Below, piece by piece: positions 1-11,240 of a stretch of 64,000 nt of DNA; position 1 is the stretch's first letter, and every line of letters starts with the position of its first letter. The position numbers were made by a program, and so were the translations under genes. The stretch is taken from contig NC_080042.1 in assembly GCF_012489685.1 (NCBI RefSeq), positions 23,512,150 to 23,576,149 on the forward strand. The letters are read 5' to 3'. The stretch is from Lotus japonicus. Its lineage: Eukaryota > Streptophyta > Magnoliopsida > Fabales > Fabaceae. The notes under the pieces are model-generated. The model saw only the letters and a program-made list of their open reading frames with translations. It was not told the origin of the DNA and made no database searches.

Positions 1-2
1 TG

Positions 3-911
3 CTTGAGTGTAAGATGATTGTTGCTCTCATTGACCGGGCTGGTCTAAGGAAGACAGTCATGGATATTGGAAAATGTTATGAGAAGCTAGTGAAAGAGTT
101 CCTAGTTAATTTGACAGATGATGTTGGCATTCCTGGAAGTGCTGAATTCAGGAAAGTTTATGTGCGAGGGAAATGTGTAACTTTTTCTCCTGTTGTGATC
201 AACCAAGCCCTTGGAAGAAGTGTTGTGGAGTTTGTTGAGGAAGAATTGTCTTTGGACATGGTTGCCAATGAACTCACTGCTGGACAAGTGAAGAAGTGGC
301 CTGCTAAGAAGCTTTTATCTACAGGATTATTGAGTGTGAAGTATGCTATTCTGAACAGGATAGGAGTGGTGAATTGGATCCCTTCTCATCATACCTCTGC
401 TGTCTCTGCAATTTTAGCCAAACTAATCTACAGAATTGGGACTGAGGTGCCTTTTGATTTTGGCTCTTTGGTTTTTGCTCAAACTTTGAAACATGCAGAA
501 ACTTGTGCTGTAAAGCTGCCTATTTCTTTTCCTTCACTCTTGACTGCTATCATCCTGAAGCAGCATCCTGATATACTCAGAATGGATGATGTGGCTTTTC
601 CTAAGGGTACCCTCATCACTTTGGATCGTCGCTTGTTCCTGGATCCTCATGTCCTGGACATTGATATGCCATCTCACAGGACATCAATTCCTGTTTCAAT
701 GTCTGCTTCTGGAACTTAGAGTGTTATTGCTGAATTGGAGGATCTTTCAATGGAGCTGCAGGTGTCTATCAAGGTTGCTATTGAGAGGAAGCTAAAGGTG
801 GATACTTTGATTGCTAAGCTTAAAGAGGAGGCAGGTCACGAGGGTGAGTCTAGAAGTGATGCTGCAGAGGAGGAAGGATCTGAGGAAGAGGAGTCTTCAT
901 CTGAAGCTTAA
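3..911 (+). pseudogene. Envelope-like protein of S1, 3' part, one internal stop
   Basis: The reading frame is open from base 3 (before the first ATG at 15) and aligns without gaps to the C-terminal half of the S2 envelope-like protein (39672-41411). Shared signatures include GKCYEKLVKEF, FRKVYVRGKCV, LGRSVVEFVEEEL and KKWPAKKLL. A TAG at 717-719 replaces the His codon of S2. The frame then stays open to TAA at 909-911 and ends in an acidic Glu/Ser tail. The domain resembles what databases call a putative plant transposon protein domain, found downstream of pol in Sireviruses. Its biochemical role is unknown, and I see no clear membrane segment in the part present. The single stop suggests recent decay. 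Confidence 0.8.
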
Positions 912-1390
912 ATTGTAGTTTTAGTCCTCTTTTGTTTGTCAGTTAGCTTTATTTCACTTACAACCTTTGCCAAATTTATGCTAAAAAGGGGGAGTAGTTA
1001 GCAGATCCATGTTGAAGACATTAGTTAGAAGATTCATGTTGAAGACTGTGTTTTGTTTTCTGTTTCTGCTTCTGGTTTCTATTATTTAGCAGGTTTATGT
1101 CAAGACAGTGTGACAATGCTATGTTTGTTCAAGTTCTGCTGGTGTGCTTGTCTAACTTGGAAGTTAATAATTATGTGCTGCTATGGTTATGATTTATGTA
1201 CTTCAAGCAGTTTATATGTGTTCTGTTGGATGCTTCATTTGAGGGGGAGTTCCTCTATGTTTGCATATGAAGAAGCATTGTTTTTAGGGGGAGTGTTGTT
1301 TGTGTTCTATTCCGCTGCTGATTCTGTGTGTTATTTTTCCCTCTCTGGTTATGAAGTTGTTTTTAGGCAAAATTTGACAAAGGGGGAGAT
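912..1390 (+). other. S1 noncoding region before the 3' LTR, with repeated polypurine motifs
   Basis: No convincing gene. The motif GGGGGAG occurs near 987, 1243, 1288 and 1382; the last (AAAGGGGGAGAT) abuts the LTR and is the likely plus-strand primer site. Several polypurine motifs upstream of the 3' LTR are a described Sirevirus trait. The 133-codon frame at 1053-1454 runs across the LTR border and is not treated as a gene. Confidence 0.7.
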
Positions 1391-2253
1391 TGTTGTTCCT
1401 TTTGTTGTCATGCATTTTGCTAAAAACAACCTGATTTCGAAGCAGATGTCCTGACATCTGATTCTGTAAAGCCAGGACATTCATTCACTGGCTGGCACGT
1501 GTTGTGGGTCCCTTCTGTTATCTGTTAAAGATTTGGTTGTTGTTTCTTGAGGTTCAAGTAACTGATTAAAGGGAGTTCTTTGCAGGTTGTTTATTGTTGA
1601 AACAAATCTATGATTGAAGATTTTTTTCTATCTTATACTCGGTTGTTACGCAAATCATATCTTGGAAGATTGCGTTTGAAGTTGTGTGGATCAATTCTGT
1701 TCTTCAGCCCAGCTAACTCTAGTGCCGCCTCTGTTGAAGTATAAATAGAACAAAGACCTAAAACGTGAAGACACCAGAGCTAAGATTGAAGATCAAGTGT
1801 TTTAGGATTGTGAGTTGTGCTTTGTTCTTGTTATTTGTGAACTGTTCTTGCTCCCTGATTCTATAAAGCAAGTTTCAGTTCTATGTTGAGTTTGATTGTT
1901 CAAACACTTTTGTTATTTGTTTTCACCAATCACTGTGGCAGTGATTGAGAGAAAGTGAGAGGGGCTCTCATACTTAGGTTGAGATACTAAGTAGAAATAC
2001 ACTGGGTAGATTAGGAAAAGAACAATGAACTGGTTGTGTTCATGTGTGTCTGTAGTTCCTGATTCTTGAGATAGTGGATTTCTTTTCTTTGGGCTTAGCC
2101 CTCCAGACGTAGGTGAAGTTTCACTGAACTGGGTTACCAATTCTTGTGTCTTGTTACTTTTGTGTTTAACTTTTATTGATACTGTGTGATTGTTGTCATA
2201 ATCGATTGTCCTGACATCGCGTACGACATTGTTCTAAGGGAACTAGAATTTCA
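1391..2253 (+). repeat. S1 3' LTR (863 bp)
   Basis: Begins TGTTGTTCC directly after the polypurine tract and ends GAATTTCA. Both ends match the S2 LTR at 33662-34538. A TATA box (TATAAATA, 1740-1747) lies near the middle, so the U3 is about 350 bp. Position 2254 onward no longer matches any Sirevirus sequence here. Confidence 0.88.
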
Positions 2254-2474
2254 AATCCAAATCATATCTTTCAATGAAAATTTAGGCCATCACCCTAGGA
2301 TAGCACAAAATTTCGCCCATCACACCATTTGGGGTCAAAATCTCACAAAATTAATCAACTCAGATTATTTTCGCACTAATTTTTATAAAATTTCTCACGC
2401 ACATAAGCTAAAAAAATTAATCACACGCATACATGCCATCACCCTAGGCATCTCAAGAATACTGACCTCACCGG
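2254..2474. other. Unassigned AT-rich stretch
   Basis: Between the S1 LTR and the recognisable C0 LTR. It contains a 13-bp direct repeat, CCATCACCCTAGG, near 2288 and 2447. No coding or RNA feature is supported. It may be the S1 target site or a diverged end of the C0 LTR. Confidence 0.4.
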
Positions 2475-3336
2475 TCTCTCAAGGAACTACAAATAGTGTT
2501 TGTGAAAGTTTTGGTTTACACAGAAATGCTTCTAAGACAAGCAGAAGTAAATACAATAAGAACAATGAAGAAATATTGCTAAGGTATTCGCTTGAAGATT
2601 TTTCACTTGTATGCACAATAGTTTCTTACCCAATTTCTTCTAACTTCATCCTTTAAATACTCCAAGGTTTAGGGTTTGTATCCGTTGAAAGAATCCGTCC
2701 GTTGGAGGGCAGTTTTGGGATTTCCAGAGTCTGCTGTGGCTGATCGTCGTAGGTAAGGCAGTCAGAATAGTACATTTGCTTTCGTACGAAAGACAATGAC
2801 ATTGTCTTAGCCTAGTTGACTCTTGATCTTGGGTGACGCTTCATTTTGGAACTTGTGAAGCTATGTGATCAGAGTCAGAAGGAAGCTTGGATCCTATGAC
2901 CTTCAGAACTTCTGCTTCTGGACCGTTCACCTGAACTTCTGGTCTTCAGAACATGAAGTACTTCACATCTTGAGAGCTAGCTTATGCTTGGACTTCAGAG
3001 CTTTCAAGTCTTCAGCTTCTGGACCGTTCATCAGAACATCTGGTCTTCAGAGCTTCAGCGCTTGAATCTTTCAAATTCCACATCAGAGCTTTAATCTTCG
3101 GAGCATCTGAAGCGTTTGCTACCGTTCAGAAGAACGTAGTGATTGCAGAAGCGTTACGTTGGTTACTCTTGGGTCTTCAACTTCTGATAAATGTAGAGTC
3201 TTTGAATCAGAGTCAGAGTCTGTTTGTCACAACTTAAAAGACAAATGTTAGAGTACCATAATTGTTCATACATAATAATAAACTTGTTATCATCAAAACA
3301 TAGAGTTGTACCACCTGACCAAATCTTGGTCTTACA
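2475..3336 (-). repeat. C0 3' LTR, diverged and probably incomplete
   Basis: Similar to the C1-C3 LTRs from about 2475 on: a shared block with TTGGAGGGCAGTT near 2702, a run of TCAGA/TCTGA palindromic motifs at 2870-3130, and the same terminus ending TCTTACA at 3336. The G-rich other terminus of the family LTR is not recognisable, so the LTR is either truncated or too diverged at its left side. Confidence 0.65.
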
Positions 3337-3350
3337 ATCTCCCCCTTTTT
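3337..3350 (-). promoter_or_regulatory. C0 polypurine tract
   Basis: Read on the minus strand it is AAAAAGGGGGAGAT directly before the LTR start TGTAAGA. It is identical in position and sequence to those of C1, C2 and C3. Confidence 0.85.
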
Positions 3351-3944
3351 GATGATGACAAAACCAAGTATTTTGATAAACAATTCTTAAACAATAAAAT
3401 GAATACACTCACAGTTTAAGGTATCAGAGTTAAGCTTATCCTGATATGTATAGTTTATATAGCTCCTTCTGAATCCAAGTAATGAGCTTGATTCTGAGCT
3501 AAGCTCCCCCTGAATCTATGACTTAATGAAAAACGTTAGCATAGTCAAGATTCTAAGCTAAAATATGTAAAATGATCAGAGTGATGTATCAATCAGAGTC
3601 AGCCATTTAATGACTAGATATAACATATATGCATTTAGTATATCAGAGCAATTAAGGGAATAAGAGCATATGATCACTTCAGAAGAAGTGAAATGTATTC
3701 CTTGCTAGTGCCTCATGAAAGATCTATAATCATAACGATTTGTAACTTCAAATTCTCCAAAAGAAAAATAGCACATCAAAAACTAGTTGTACTCCCCCTT
3801 TTTGTCATAAGCAAAAAAGGACATGGAGTGTGAAAAACTTAGCATTGAAGTACAAGGTACTCCCCCTGAGAAATGGACTAAGTTCACAAAAACAAAAAAG
3901 AATTATTAAATAATAATAAGAATAGTCAGAAGCAAAAAGATATA
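3351..3944. other. C0 noncoding region between polypurine tract and inserted element
   Basis: No gene seen. It is homologous to the corresponding 22956-23682 region of C1. Further minus-strand GGGGGAG motifs occur near 3502, 3791 and 3861. Confidence 0.6.
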
Positions 3945-5156
3945 GGCTTAATTGCACATTTGCTCCCTCATCTTTCATCATTGTGCAATTTGCCTCCCTT
4001 ATGTTTAAAACGAGCGAATTTACTCCTTCATGTATGAATTTGTGAAATTAGCTCCTTCCGTTAGTGCGCCATTTAAAGGTTAACGGAAATTGCTGATGTG
4101 GACACCATTAAATGACGTGCCTTTGACATTTTTTCCATTGGGATGCCACTAAGACTCCATGTAAGTAAAAGAATAAATAAAAATTCAATAAATAAAAAAT
4201 TCTAATTTATTTAACGTTAGTTTTAATTAAATCATTATTCCTGGAATAAAAAATTAAACCATTAATCATTAATATCTCTTTTTACCAGAAAAAAACCCCA
4301 ATCTTTTTCTATCTTCATCTCCATTGAAATGACAATAACAAAAACAATCAAAATCAAAATCTTCATCCCCAATCTCTATCTGGTATGCTTAGTGTGGAAT
4401 TAGTCATAAGTTTGGTGCTATTATTTGCTGGTGCTTGTTCCTCTTTAGATGGCTGGGTTATGCTTCTTCCCTCGCAACCATCCTTCTGTTGTTCACCTTC
4501 GTTTCCAGCAAAATAACATTTCTCCGATAGTTCAGATCTAAGGAGAAGAAGGAGAAGATAGTGGGTTGAGAGGGGAGTGGTGGTGATGCAGTCGTGGGAG
4601 TGGTGGGGTTGTTTTGGGGGGTTAGGGGTTGCGGTGGCTGGGAGAATGAGGAGGAGGTTAGGGTTGAGAGATGGGAACTAGAAAAAGGAAGAAGTTGGGG
4701 ATTCTGGTGTTTTGGGATAATATTACGAGAAGAAGTGATTGTGATAAGATTAGGAGGCTTAGATTGAGAAGAAGTGATTGTGATTAGAAATTGAATTTTT
4801 TATTTTACGATGGAGGCTTAGATTGGTTTGTAAACTGATTTAGAATTTTTTAAAAATTATATTTCGTTGTGTTTTAATTTTAATTTGGTTGTTGAATTGA
4901 AATGTTTTATTTATTTTCTTTTTTATTTACTTATGTGTCTTGGTGGTATAAGTAGTAAAGTGGTGCAAAAGAAAGGTTAAGGTGGCGTAAATAGCAGTGC
5001 CACATAAGCAATTATGTTTAATTTTGGACGGCAACTTAACGGAAGGAGTTAATTTTCACAAATTCATACATGAAGGAGGAAATTCGCTCGTTTTAAACTT
5101 GAGGGAGGAACTTCGCACAATGGTCAAAGATTAGGGAGCAAATGTGTAATTAAGCC
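3945..5156. mobile_element. Non-autonomous Mutator-like (MULE) element with 9-bp target duplication
   Basis: Long terminal inverted repeats begin GGCTTAATT at both ends; about 140 bp of each end are readable as inverted copies with scattered mismatches. The 9-bp AAAGATATA flanks it at 3936-3944 and 5157-5165. A perfect 9-bp duplication with long inverted repeats is diagnostic of Mutator-like elements. No transposase is encoded. The interior (about 4260-4900) has an AT-rich part and a GA/TGG-rich part with no frame I can assign. It lies between the C0 LTR and the promoter of the C0 small gene. Confidence 0.85.
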
Positions 5157-5337
5157 AAAGATATATGAATGCACAAAAATAAATGAATGAAGTATGAGGA
5201 ACACCGCCCAAGAGAATGGGGATAACTAAACTGGCGTTTACCACCAGCCAAGTGAATTTAAGACATTCAATGGTGATCCCGGTAACAGCTTCTTGGAAAG
5301 GTGTTTCAGCAATAAATCCTGACAGTCGTTCCCGGAG

Positions 5338-5345
5338 TATAAATA
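5338..5345 (+). promoter_or_regulatory. TATA box of the C0 small opposite-strand gene
   Basis: TATAAATA, 85 bp before the ATG at 5423. The equivalent positions in C1, C2 and C3 also hold TATA boxes, although the surrounding sequence has diverged. Confidence 0.6.
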
Positions 5346-5422
5346 GCAGATTTTCCTTGTCAAGGCTTGCATACTCACTTTTTCTCTGAAAGTAATCTTC
5401 TAACAACTCACTTAGATTCAAC

Positions 5423-5824
5423 ATGGCAGCAGTTGAAATGCACCTGAAGGAGTTGAGGGCTCGGTCATTTGAGCAGAATCTTTATACAGCCTTGTTCATC
5501 GGATCCACAACTGTAAGCAGTATGCGTCAGCTGAGCAATCAGCTACTAGGGATGGGACTAGACCCAATACTTGACGCGACTCTGCGAATCTTCCTAGAAT
5601 TCGTGGAAGAAATGGGTGAGCTCTTCCGTGCAGAGGCTAGCATCCGCAAGGAGATTTATGGTTGGGAAGCAGAGATGGAATTTCGAGCAGACGGGACAGA
5701 GGAGCAGAAGGAAGATGTTCAGCAAGAGTTGGCACGACTCCAGACACAGATTCAACCTCTTGAAAGGCAGTTGGCAGCAATAGGCCAACGATATAATGTA
5801 ATGAGGAGAAATCCTCCATTTTGA
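5423..5824 (+). CDS. Small opposite-strand gene of C0 (133 aa, helical, charged)
   Basis: An intact frame running against the direction of the C0 element, tail to tail with the envelope-like gene (stop at 6028). It is the distant homologue of the 130-codon genes at 23742, 43423 and 51443. Shared features are an ATG-GC start, a Glu-Leu-Arg opening helix, an EFVEE / AFVEE motif near residue 55, a Gln/Glu/Arg-rich presumptive coiled coil, and a C-terminus of Met-Arg-Arg-x-Pro-Pro-Phe. Length is nearly unchanged although most residues differ, while the neighbouring envelope-like gene is broken. I recognise no known family and see no signal peptide or membrane segment. An AATAAA at 5847-5852 could end its transcript. 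Function unknown. Confidence 0.72.
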   Translation: MAAVEMHLKELRARSFEQNLYTALFIGSTTVSSMRQLSNQLLGMGLDPILDATLRIFLEFVEEMGELFRAEASIRKEIYGWEAEMEFRADGTEEQKEDVQQELARLQTQIQPLERQLAAIGQRYNVMRRNPPF

Positions 5825-6027
5825 ATGTAACAAGGAAAATTTAAGAAATAAAATGATGTTATGAATTTAATGTGTTTTGTGTGTGTATGATGTGATAAGA
5901 GATGATGAAGAAACGATCAGAAAATAAAATAATATAAAATAAAAATTAAATGAAACTGTAAAATAACAAGGAAAAGAAATAAGTAGAAAGTCAGAAAGAG
6001 AAGGAAACAGAAAGAAATCCTAGGAAA

Positions 6028-7846
6028 CTAGGGTTTTGGATCTGGAAGCCTCTTCAGAATATCTACAAACATCGCTTGCACGCTCTTGTTGAAAATATCT
6101 TGGTCGTCAATTTGCCTCTGAACACTATCAAGCCTTTGCACAATTGCAGTAAGATCAGGTTGAGCAGAAGCATGCGGAGCAGCGTGAACTGTTGAAGTAG
6201 TAGGAGCAGATGTAGCAATTAAAGCAGAGCTTACAACCATAGCAGGAGTTGCGTGCGGATCTGGAGCAGATGTAGAAGCAGATGCAGAAGCAAGAGCTTT
6301 GGCCTTCAGCTTCCAACTTAGCAGCTTGTTCCAGAGCTTCTAAGCGATCAACCTTTTTCTGAGTAGCTTCAACTCTGGCAGCTTCAAGTCTTGCACCAGC
6401 GGCTCTGGCCAATTCTTCAACCTTAGCAACCAGTCTTTCCAATTCGGCTTTTTTGGCTTCAGTTTCAGCTCTTTTAGCCTTGGCTTCTGCTGAATGTTCT
6501 TCCTGATTCTTTGTATTCTGAATTGCTACTCGCAGCTTGATGAAGATCTTAGATTCCCGAAGAACTTGTCTTTGTTCAGTCAGAGTTTCTTTGTTCACCC
6601 TTGCAGCCTCAACTCTTTCAAACCGCTCTTGATTAGCGAATGCATGCATGTCCTCAATCTGTCTTTGCATCCAGCTAACAAATCTCTCCCATTGAGCATT
6701 AACCAGATTTGGCTTCTCACTTGAGTCAGTGATAGCATAGAGATTTCGCAGTCTTGTTCTTGCCTTATCATTAAAGATGTTAATGAACTTCAGAAGGTTG
6801 GTAGGATCTGGATAGGCATAGGGAAGGATTAAGAGCTGTGAGGGTTGAGTAGCAGCAGCTTGGTTAGAGCTGGTAGCCTCTTGAGCAGAGGTTTCTGCTT
6901 CAGAAGTTGGGGGTAGAATTTGAGTCACCTGATCAGAAGTGGTCTGATCTAGAAGAGGTTGAGGATCAAGATTGGAGAATACAAAATCCTTTGAAATAAC
7001 TGGGGAGTAGTTAGAAAAGGGAGGAAACACCACATTCAAGGGTGTGGGGTTTAAGAAAGAGGAGGATGGTGGGATTGGATCAAAAATTTCATCTGGAGGT
7101 CCAGAAGTTCTCTCTTTCAGAACTTGTTGAAATTCTCGTTCTATAGAAGATGTGTTCTTTGGAGAGGATGGTTGTGGTAATTCTCGGTGATTTGGGAATG
7201 GAAGCTGGATAACTGGAGGAGTTGGGGCAGAGAATGCTTGGCGAACTTGATCAAGAAGATCTAGTTGAGGAGGTGGAGTGTTTTGTTATGGAGTGGTAGT
7301 GACTGCAATTGCAGATGTGGAAATGGCATAAGTTGAAAGTAGAGGAGTTGTGAGAGATTGGTATTTTGGGATGAGTAGGGCCGGAAAAGGAGGAAGTGTT
7401 TGGGATGAAGAAGCTGAAGGAATGACATTTACATTAACGACAGAAGTAGAGGAAACAGCAGTTTGAGACTTACTTGTCTCCTTGGCATAGGATCTTGTGA
7501 TCCTTGGAACTCTACTCTGAGTCGATTGAGGCTTAGCAGCCTTTGTTTCAGTCTTGATCTTCTTGGGCTTCTTCTTCTTGGATTTCCTCTCAGTATCAAA
7601 GTCTGACTCCTGATGCCTTTTCCTGGAAGGTCTGGACATGTCTGGCGGACATTCTGGAAGAGAGTTGAAAAAGTCTTCAAATTCTACATCAACTCCCTGT
7701 TCCTTCGGAGAATTGACATACTCTTGAATTGCGTCTGGAGAGTCCAGCTTTGTCCAAAGAGGGAAATCATCAATGACAATCCTCTTCTGGATAATCTCTT
7801 CCTGAAGCTCATCAGGTGGAGGAACAACAATCTCTTCTACGATTTT
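6028..7846 (-). pseudogene. C0 envelope-like protein, N-terminus lost, one stop and one frameshift
   Basis: Reads leftward from 7846. The first segment aligns with the C1-C3 protein just after its N-terminal domain, including the motif DFPLWTK (family: DYPLWTQ). A basic patch (SRKRHQ, then KSKKKKPKK) follows, then a Pro/Ser-rich stretch and an Ala/Glu-rich coiled coil. The C-terminus ends in LKRLPDPKP, matching LLRRTDKP in the others. A TAA at 7286-7288 interrupts the frame, and an extra G near 6301-6304 shifts it so that the C-terminus is read from another frame. The N-terminal half is cut off by the G0 LTR at 7847. Confidence 0.75.
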
Positions 7847-8797
7847 TGTGACACCCCGATTTCTCGAGGGTCACTTTAGTAACCTTTTCAAAAACGTGGG
7901 TGTATTTTAGCCGAAATAAAATCTTTTTGGAACATTTCTTAACAATATAACATGAGTGAATAGGCTTGATAATTTTATTAATAAAAGCTTCGGAAGTGTA
8001 CAATGGTTCTTTCGAATTAAAACCTAATTATTAAACTAGTGTTCGACCGCCCTTGAGCTAACAAAAGAATGTCTCAAGGTTAGGTTCGAACCCTATAAAT
8101 AAACTCGGATCACCCCCAAGTACAAACTCAATTATCACACCTAATATCCGACTCATAATCCATGTTCCTTCAAGGCTTCATCCTGCGCTTACATCACATC
8201 ATCTCGCATCTTCTGCTCTCCCTGATCCAAAAGCTGAACCATCAGTCGCGCGGTCAATACTTCCTACAGTCCCCTCACTAGAGAATTTCAGAAGAGCAAT
8301 GCATCGAAACCTACCAAAAACCCAAGTAAATTGTACAAGAATCCTCCAAGGAAGTCTTCTCGTCAATCAATCCCACCACCTTCTCCCAGCGACAATATCT
8401 ATTCGCAACACTACCTGTTATAGCCTGGCAGATTGCCGACCGCCCAAGCACAAACAAAACAAACAAGGCAATAAAGGGTCAACTTCCTAGAATAATGTAA
8501 TATAAGTCCTAACGAGATTCAGCATAGCTGTAAGTAGCGTATAAAAAATTATTAAGGACGACATATGTCCATCTCAAGCATCTGAACATCAAGTCATCAG
8601 TCCATCGCTCGTCGCCCGCGCGTAAGTGTATCTCCACCCCCTCGCCAGGGCAGCACCAAGTGTCACTAATGTAATTGCACGACACAGGAGTCAATCATCT
8701 AACGTGATGAGAGTCTATATTCTTTACTCAAACATATGGATAACATAATCAAGGACTAGCCCCTTAATCGATAGCAACAAATGGATTTAAGGTCTAT
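7847..8797 (-). mobile_element. Gypsy-type LTR fragment G0, first segment
   Basis: Begins TGTGACACCCCGATTT on the + strand. This is the reverse complement of a typical Tekay-like LTR end (the G1 LTR ends CGGGGTGTTACA), followed by a shared TCACTTTAGTAACC block. Beyond that it does not resemble G1, so it is a different family in the opposite orientation. It interrupts the C0 envelope-like gene and is itself interrupted by G1 at 8798. It resumes at 21344. No coding region seen. Confidence 0.6.
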
Positions 8798-9504
8798 TGT
8801 GAGACCCAAGTTTTTAAGCTTAGAATAAACCGAATAAAATTCCTATTCACGATTAGTTTCGATGTAACGTGAAAGAAAACCTGAACAAGTGTTTATCAAA
8901 TGGAATAAATTTATGAAGGAGAAAGTTCAGGAAAAGGCCAAGAATAGTATTAAAGTCGATATAAGTTATAGAGCAAGTAGTATTCGCTTATATCTAGGAC
9001 AAGAACGTTATTAAACGACTAATTTTCACTTAAAGACACGATGGAAACTAATTCCAAAAATCTTCAAAGAAATGTTAGAACTTCTCTTAATCTTTCCATG
9101 ACAAGCATTTCGATACGAAACCCTGGAATGTATGAATGTCCGATTCTAGTTCTTAGGAATTTGCCGAAACTAAACTCCTGATAACTCAAGAAACTTAAAA
9201 TAAACGGTCGATGAAGACTTTTTCTATTCGGAGCTTCAAACGAAGATTCCACACGCTTATGCCTATTTCTTTCGAGGTTTCTAATCTTTCTTCAGAAAGA
9301 AGTTTTCTCATCCGACATCAATTGCAAAAAGTAGTTTTTCGGGTAAAATCGATTTACACCGACTTTGGATCGTTTGTCTTAAATCCAAGAAACCTATTCT
9401 GAGTTTTGGAATTATGTCGCCAGAACCTATCTTAGAAATCACAGAGGATGGTACAGGAAAAATCGGAATCGCGAAATTTTCATTTTTCCGCATTTTCCAT
9501 AAAC

Positions 9505-9512
9505 TATAAATA
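9505..9512 (+). promoter_or_regulatory. TATA box of the G1 5' LTR
   Basis: TATAAATA in the context CTATAAATAG, conserved in the 3' LTR at 17923-17930. No other box of this quality was noticed in the LTR. Confidence 0.6.
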
Positions 9513-10309
9513 GCTTGAAAAAAATCAAAAAAAATTCTCCAACACCATAGCCAAAACCCCGAGCTTGAGGAAGGAAGGGGAGGAAGAGATTTTCGTCGTT
9601 TCTTGCCTGATCGCTGCACCGTTCGTTGCTACTCGAAGGCATCGAGGTATAGATGCTATTTCTCACTTCTGATCGTCAATTCTGTCGTTTTTTCTCTATG
9701 TCTTTCAGTGCTCAAAGTTTTGAGCTTTTTGTAAAACTGTCCAAATAAATCGATTTCTCTGTCTAAACTTATTCCCTGCATGCCCAAGAGCATGTTTAGC
9801 GGATTACATTTTGCCGAATCTCGCCGAATTGCCGCCGAGTTTCAATTCTGCTCGAAAAACCCATTTTTTGCCAAAGCTTCATCCTTTAGACTTAAAACTC
9901 TCGATTGAGCTTAGCGCCAGTAGCATTAGTTGTCATAAACTTCGTTGGTGACGTCCCCATCAAATTTGTTTTTCGAAATTCCAATTTTGAAATTCTGAGC
10001 TAAAAACACTGACCAAAATACCCCTGCAACAGTTTTCGATCCGATAATTTTTCCGAGCTTTAATTCGCCTTAGTTACGACTAATGATAGCCTAGGAACCA
10101 AGTTTGATCGAAGAAAAATCGGCGCACACAATTAGTGTGTGTGGCCGAGAGCACCTAAAGGGGGGAGGAAAAATTCTTTTTTCGAAAGCTTGTCTTATCG
10201 CGTTAGATTATCGTACTTCGGAGTTTATGATGCTTCGTGTAACTTTAGTAATTGTTGTCTGCTGATTTTCTGACCGATTGTGATTGAATTCTGTGGTTTT
10301 CGCTCTAAG

Positions 10310-10387
10310 GTTCGTTTGAGGAATTCCAAGGAGCGGAAGGAGGAGATTGTGAAGGAACGCTTCAGGATCACACTGGAGGAGCTACAG
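10310..10387 (+). other. Possible 78-bp exon in the G1 LTR
   Basis: A GA-rich block preceded by a pyrimidine stretch and AG (TCTCTAAG-like) and followed by GTGAGG, a good plant donor site. It is copied with the same borders at 18728-18805. In one frame it reads a Gly/Glu-rich peptide. Exon status is inferred from the borders only. Confidence 0.35.
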
Positions 10388-11024
10388 GTGAGGGCTACTC
10401 ACTGAATACTAGATAATGCTTTAGGAAGCGACGAATTCGATTTGATATATTGTTTATGCACTTGATTGTGATTGACTGGGAAATGTTTTCTGAGGCTTCG
10501 GCTGACAATGATAATCATTTATCGCTGGATTTGTTTTTGATATTGATTCACATGCTATGTGCTAAATGGTTAATCTAGGATGTGTTGATATTGATTTACA
10601 TGCTATGTGCTAAATGATTAATCTAGGATGTGTTGATATATGTGTCATGACTGTTGGATTGTGTTACTTGATTATGAAATTACACATATATCTGTTGTAC
10701 GTCAGAGAGGATAAACGGGCAGTTATGCCATAACTTATCATGAGATTTTGGGAAAGTTTGACGGGACGGACCGAGGTTCGGGCCCTTAACAATATTTTAG
10801 TGGATCGAGACCTTCTCTAGGAGTTACTTGGGATTATGGGATCTTTTAAACTCATAAGATTAGAGATAAAACTAAATGGAAACTATTTCACAAGGAAAAT
10901 TCATAAGACATTAAACAACCTCTGAACCCTTTAAATAATGATAACAATCTCAGATGAAAGCTTAGGGTTTGAATATTTGCTTTGGAAAATGAGAAGTGTC
11001 GCCGAATCTAAGATTTAGAGAAAC

Positions 11025-11240
11025 TAATAAGTTTATGAGTATTTTAATACTCTTTTGCTCGATGAGCAATTTTGTTGTTTGGCTATCTAAAAGATAAGCC
11101 GGGAAACTAATAAGTTTCTGAGTATTTTATACTCTTTGCTCGATGAACAGTTTATTTATTCGACTATCTAAAAGATAAGTCAGGGAACTATAAGTTTCCA
11201 AGTACATTGTTACTCTTTGCTCGCTGAGCAGTTTTTGACC
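11025..11240 (+). repeat. Three imperfect tandem repeats with hairpins in the G1 LTR
   Basis: Units of about 80 bp, each with an ACTATAAGTTT-type start, TACTCTTTTGCTCG and an AAAAGATAAG end. The segment TGCTCGATGAGCA in unit 1 is a near-perfect hairpin that is partly kept in units 2 and 3. The array is repeated in the other LTR at about 19440-19655. Confidence 0.65.

Larger units (their letters stand above)
1..2253 (+). mobile_element. Sirevirus-type copia element S1, 3' portion only
   Basis: The window opens inside the envelope-like gene of a + strand element. After it come a noncoding stretch with polypurine motifs and a complete LTR at 1391-2253. The layout and sequence match S2 (33662 onward): the envelope-like protein aligns with S2 codon for codon and the LTR starts and ends alike. 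Gag-pol and the 5' LTR lie outside the window, so the target duplication cannot be tested. Assignment to Sirevirus (SIRE1-like Ty1/copia) rests on the envelope-like gene and the multiple polypurine motifs known from that genus. Confidence 0.85.
2475..7846 (-). mobile_element. Old copia element C0, 3' half, minus strand
   Basis: Diverged relative of C1-C3. On the minus strand it reads envelope-like gene, opposite-strand small gene, polypurine tract, 3' LTR. The order and spacing match C1 once the inserted Mutator-like element (3945-5156) is removed. The right end is cut inside the envelope-like gene at 7847, where the G0 LTR begins; gag and pol are absent. The left LTR border is blurred near 2475. 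Confidence 0.75.

Noticed and set aside
1053..1454. 133-codon + strand frame after the S1 envelope-like gene
   Set aside because: Crosses the polypurine tract into the LTR, has low-complexity Cys/Phe/Leu composition, and is not kept in S2.
2186..2656. 156-codon + strand frame
   Set aside because: Spans the end of the S1 LTR, the unassigned stretch and the start of the C0 LTR, so it is a chance frame over a junction.
4260..4900. A gene inside the Mutator-like element
   Set aside because: No frame of useful length, and the GA/TGG-rich part has frequent stops in all frames by eye.
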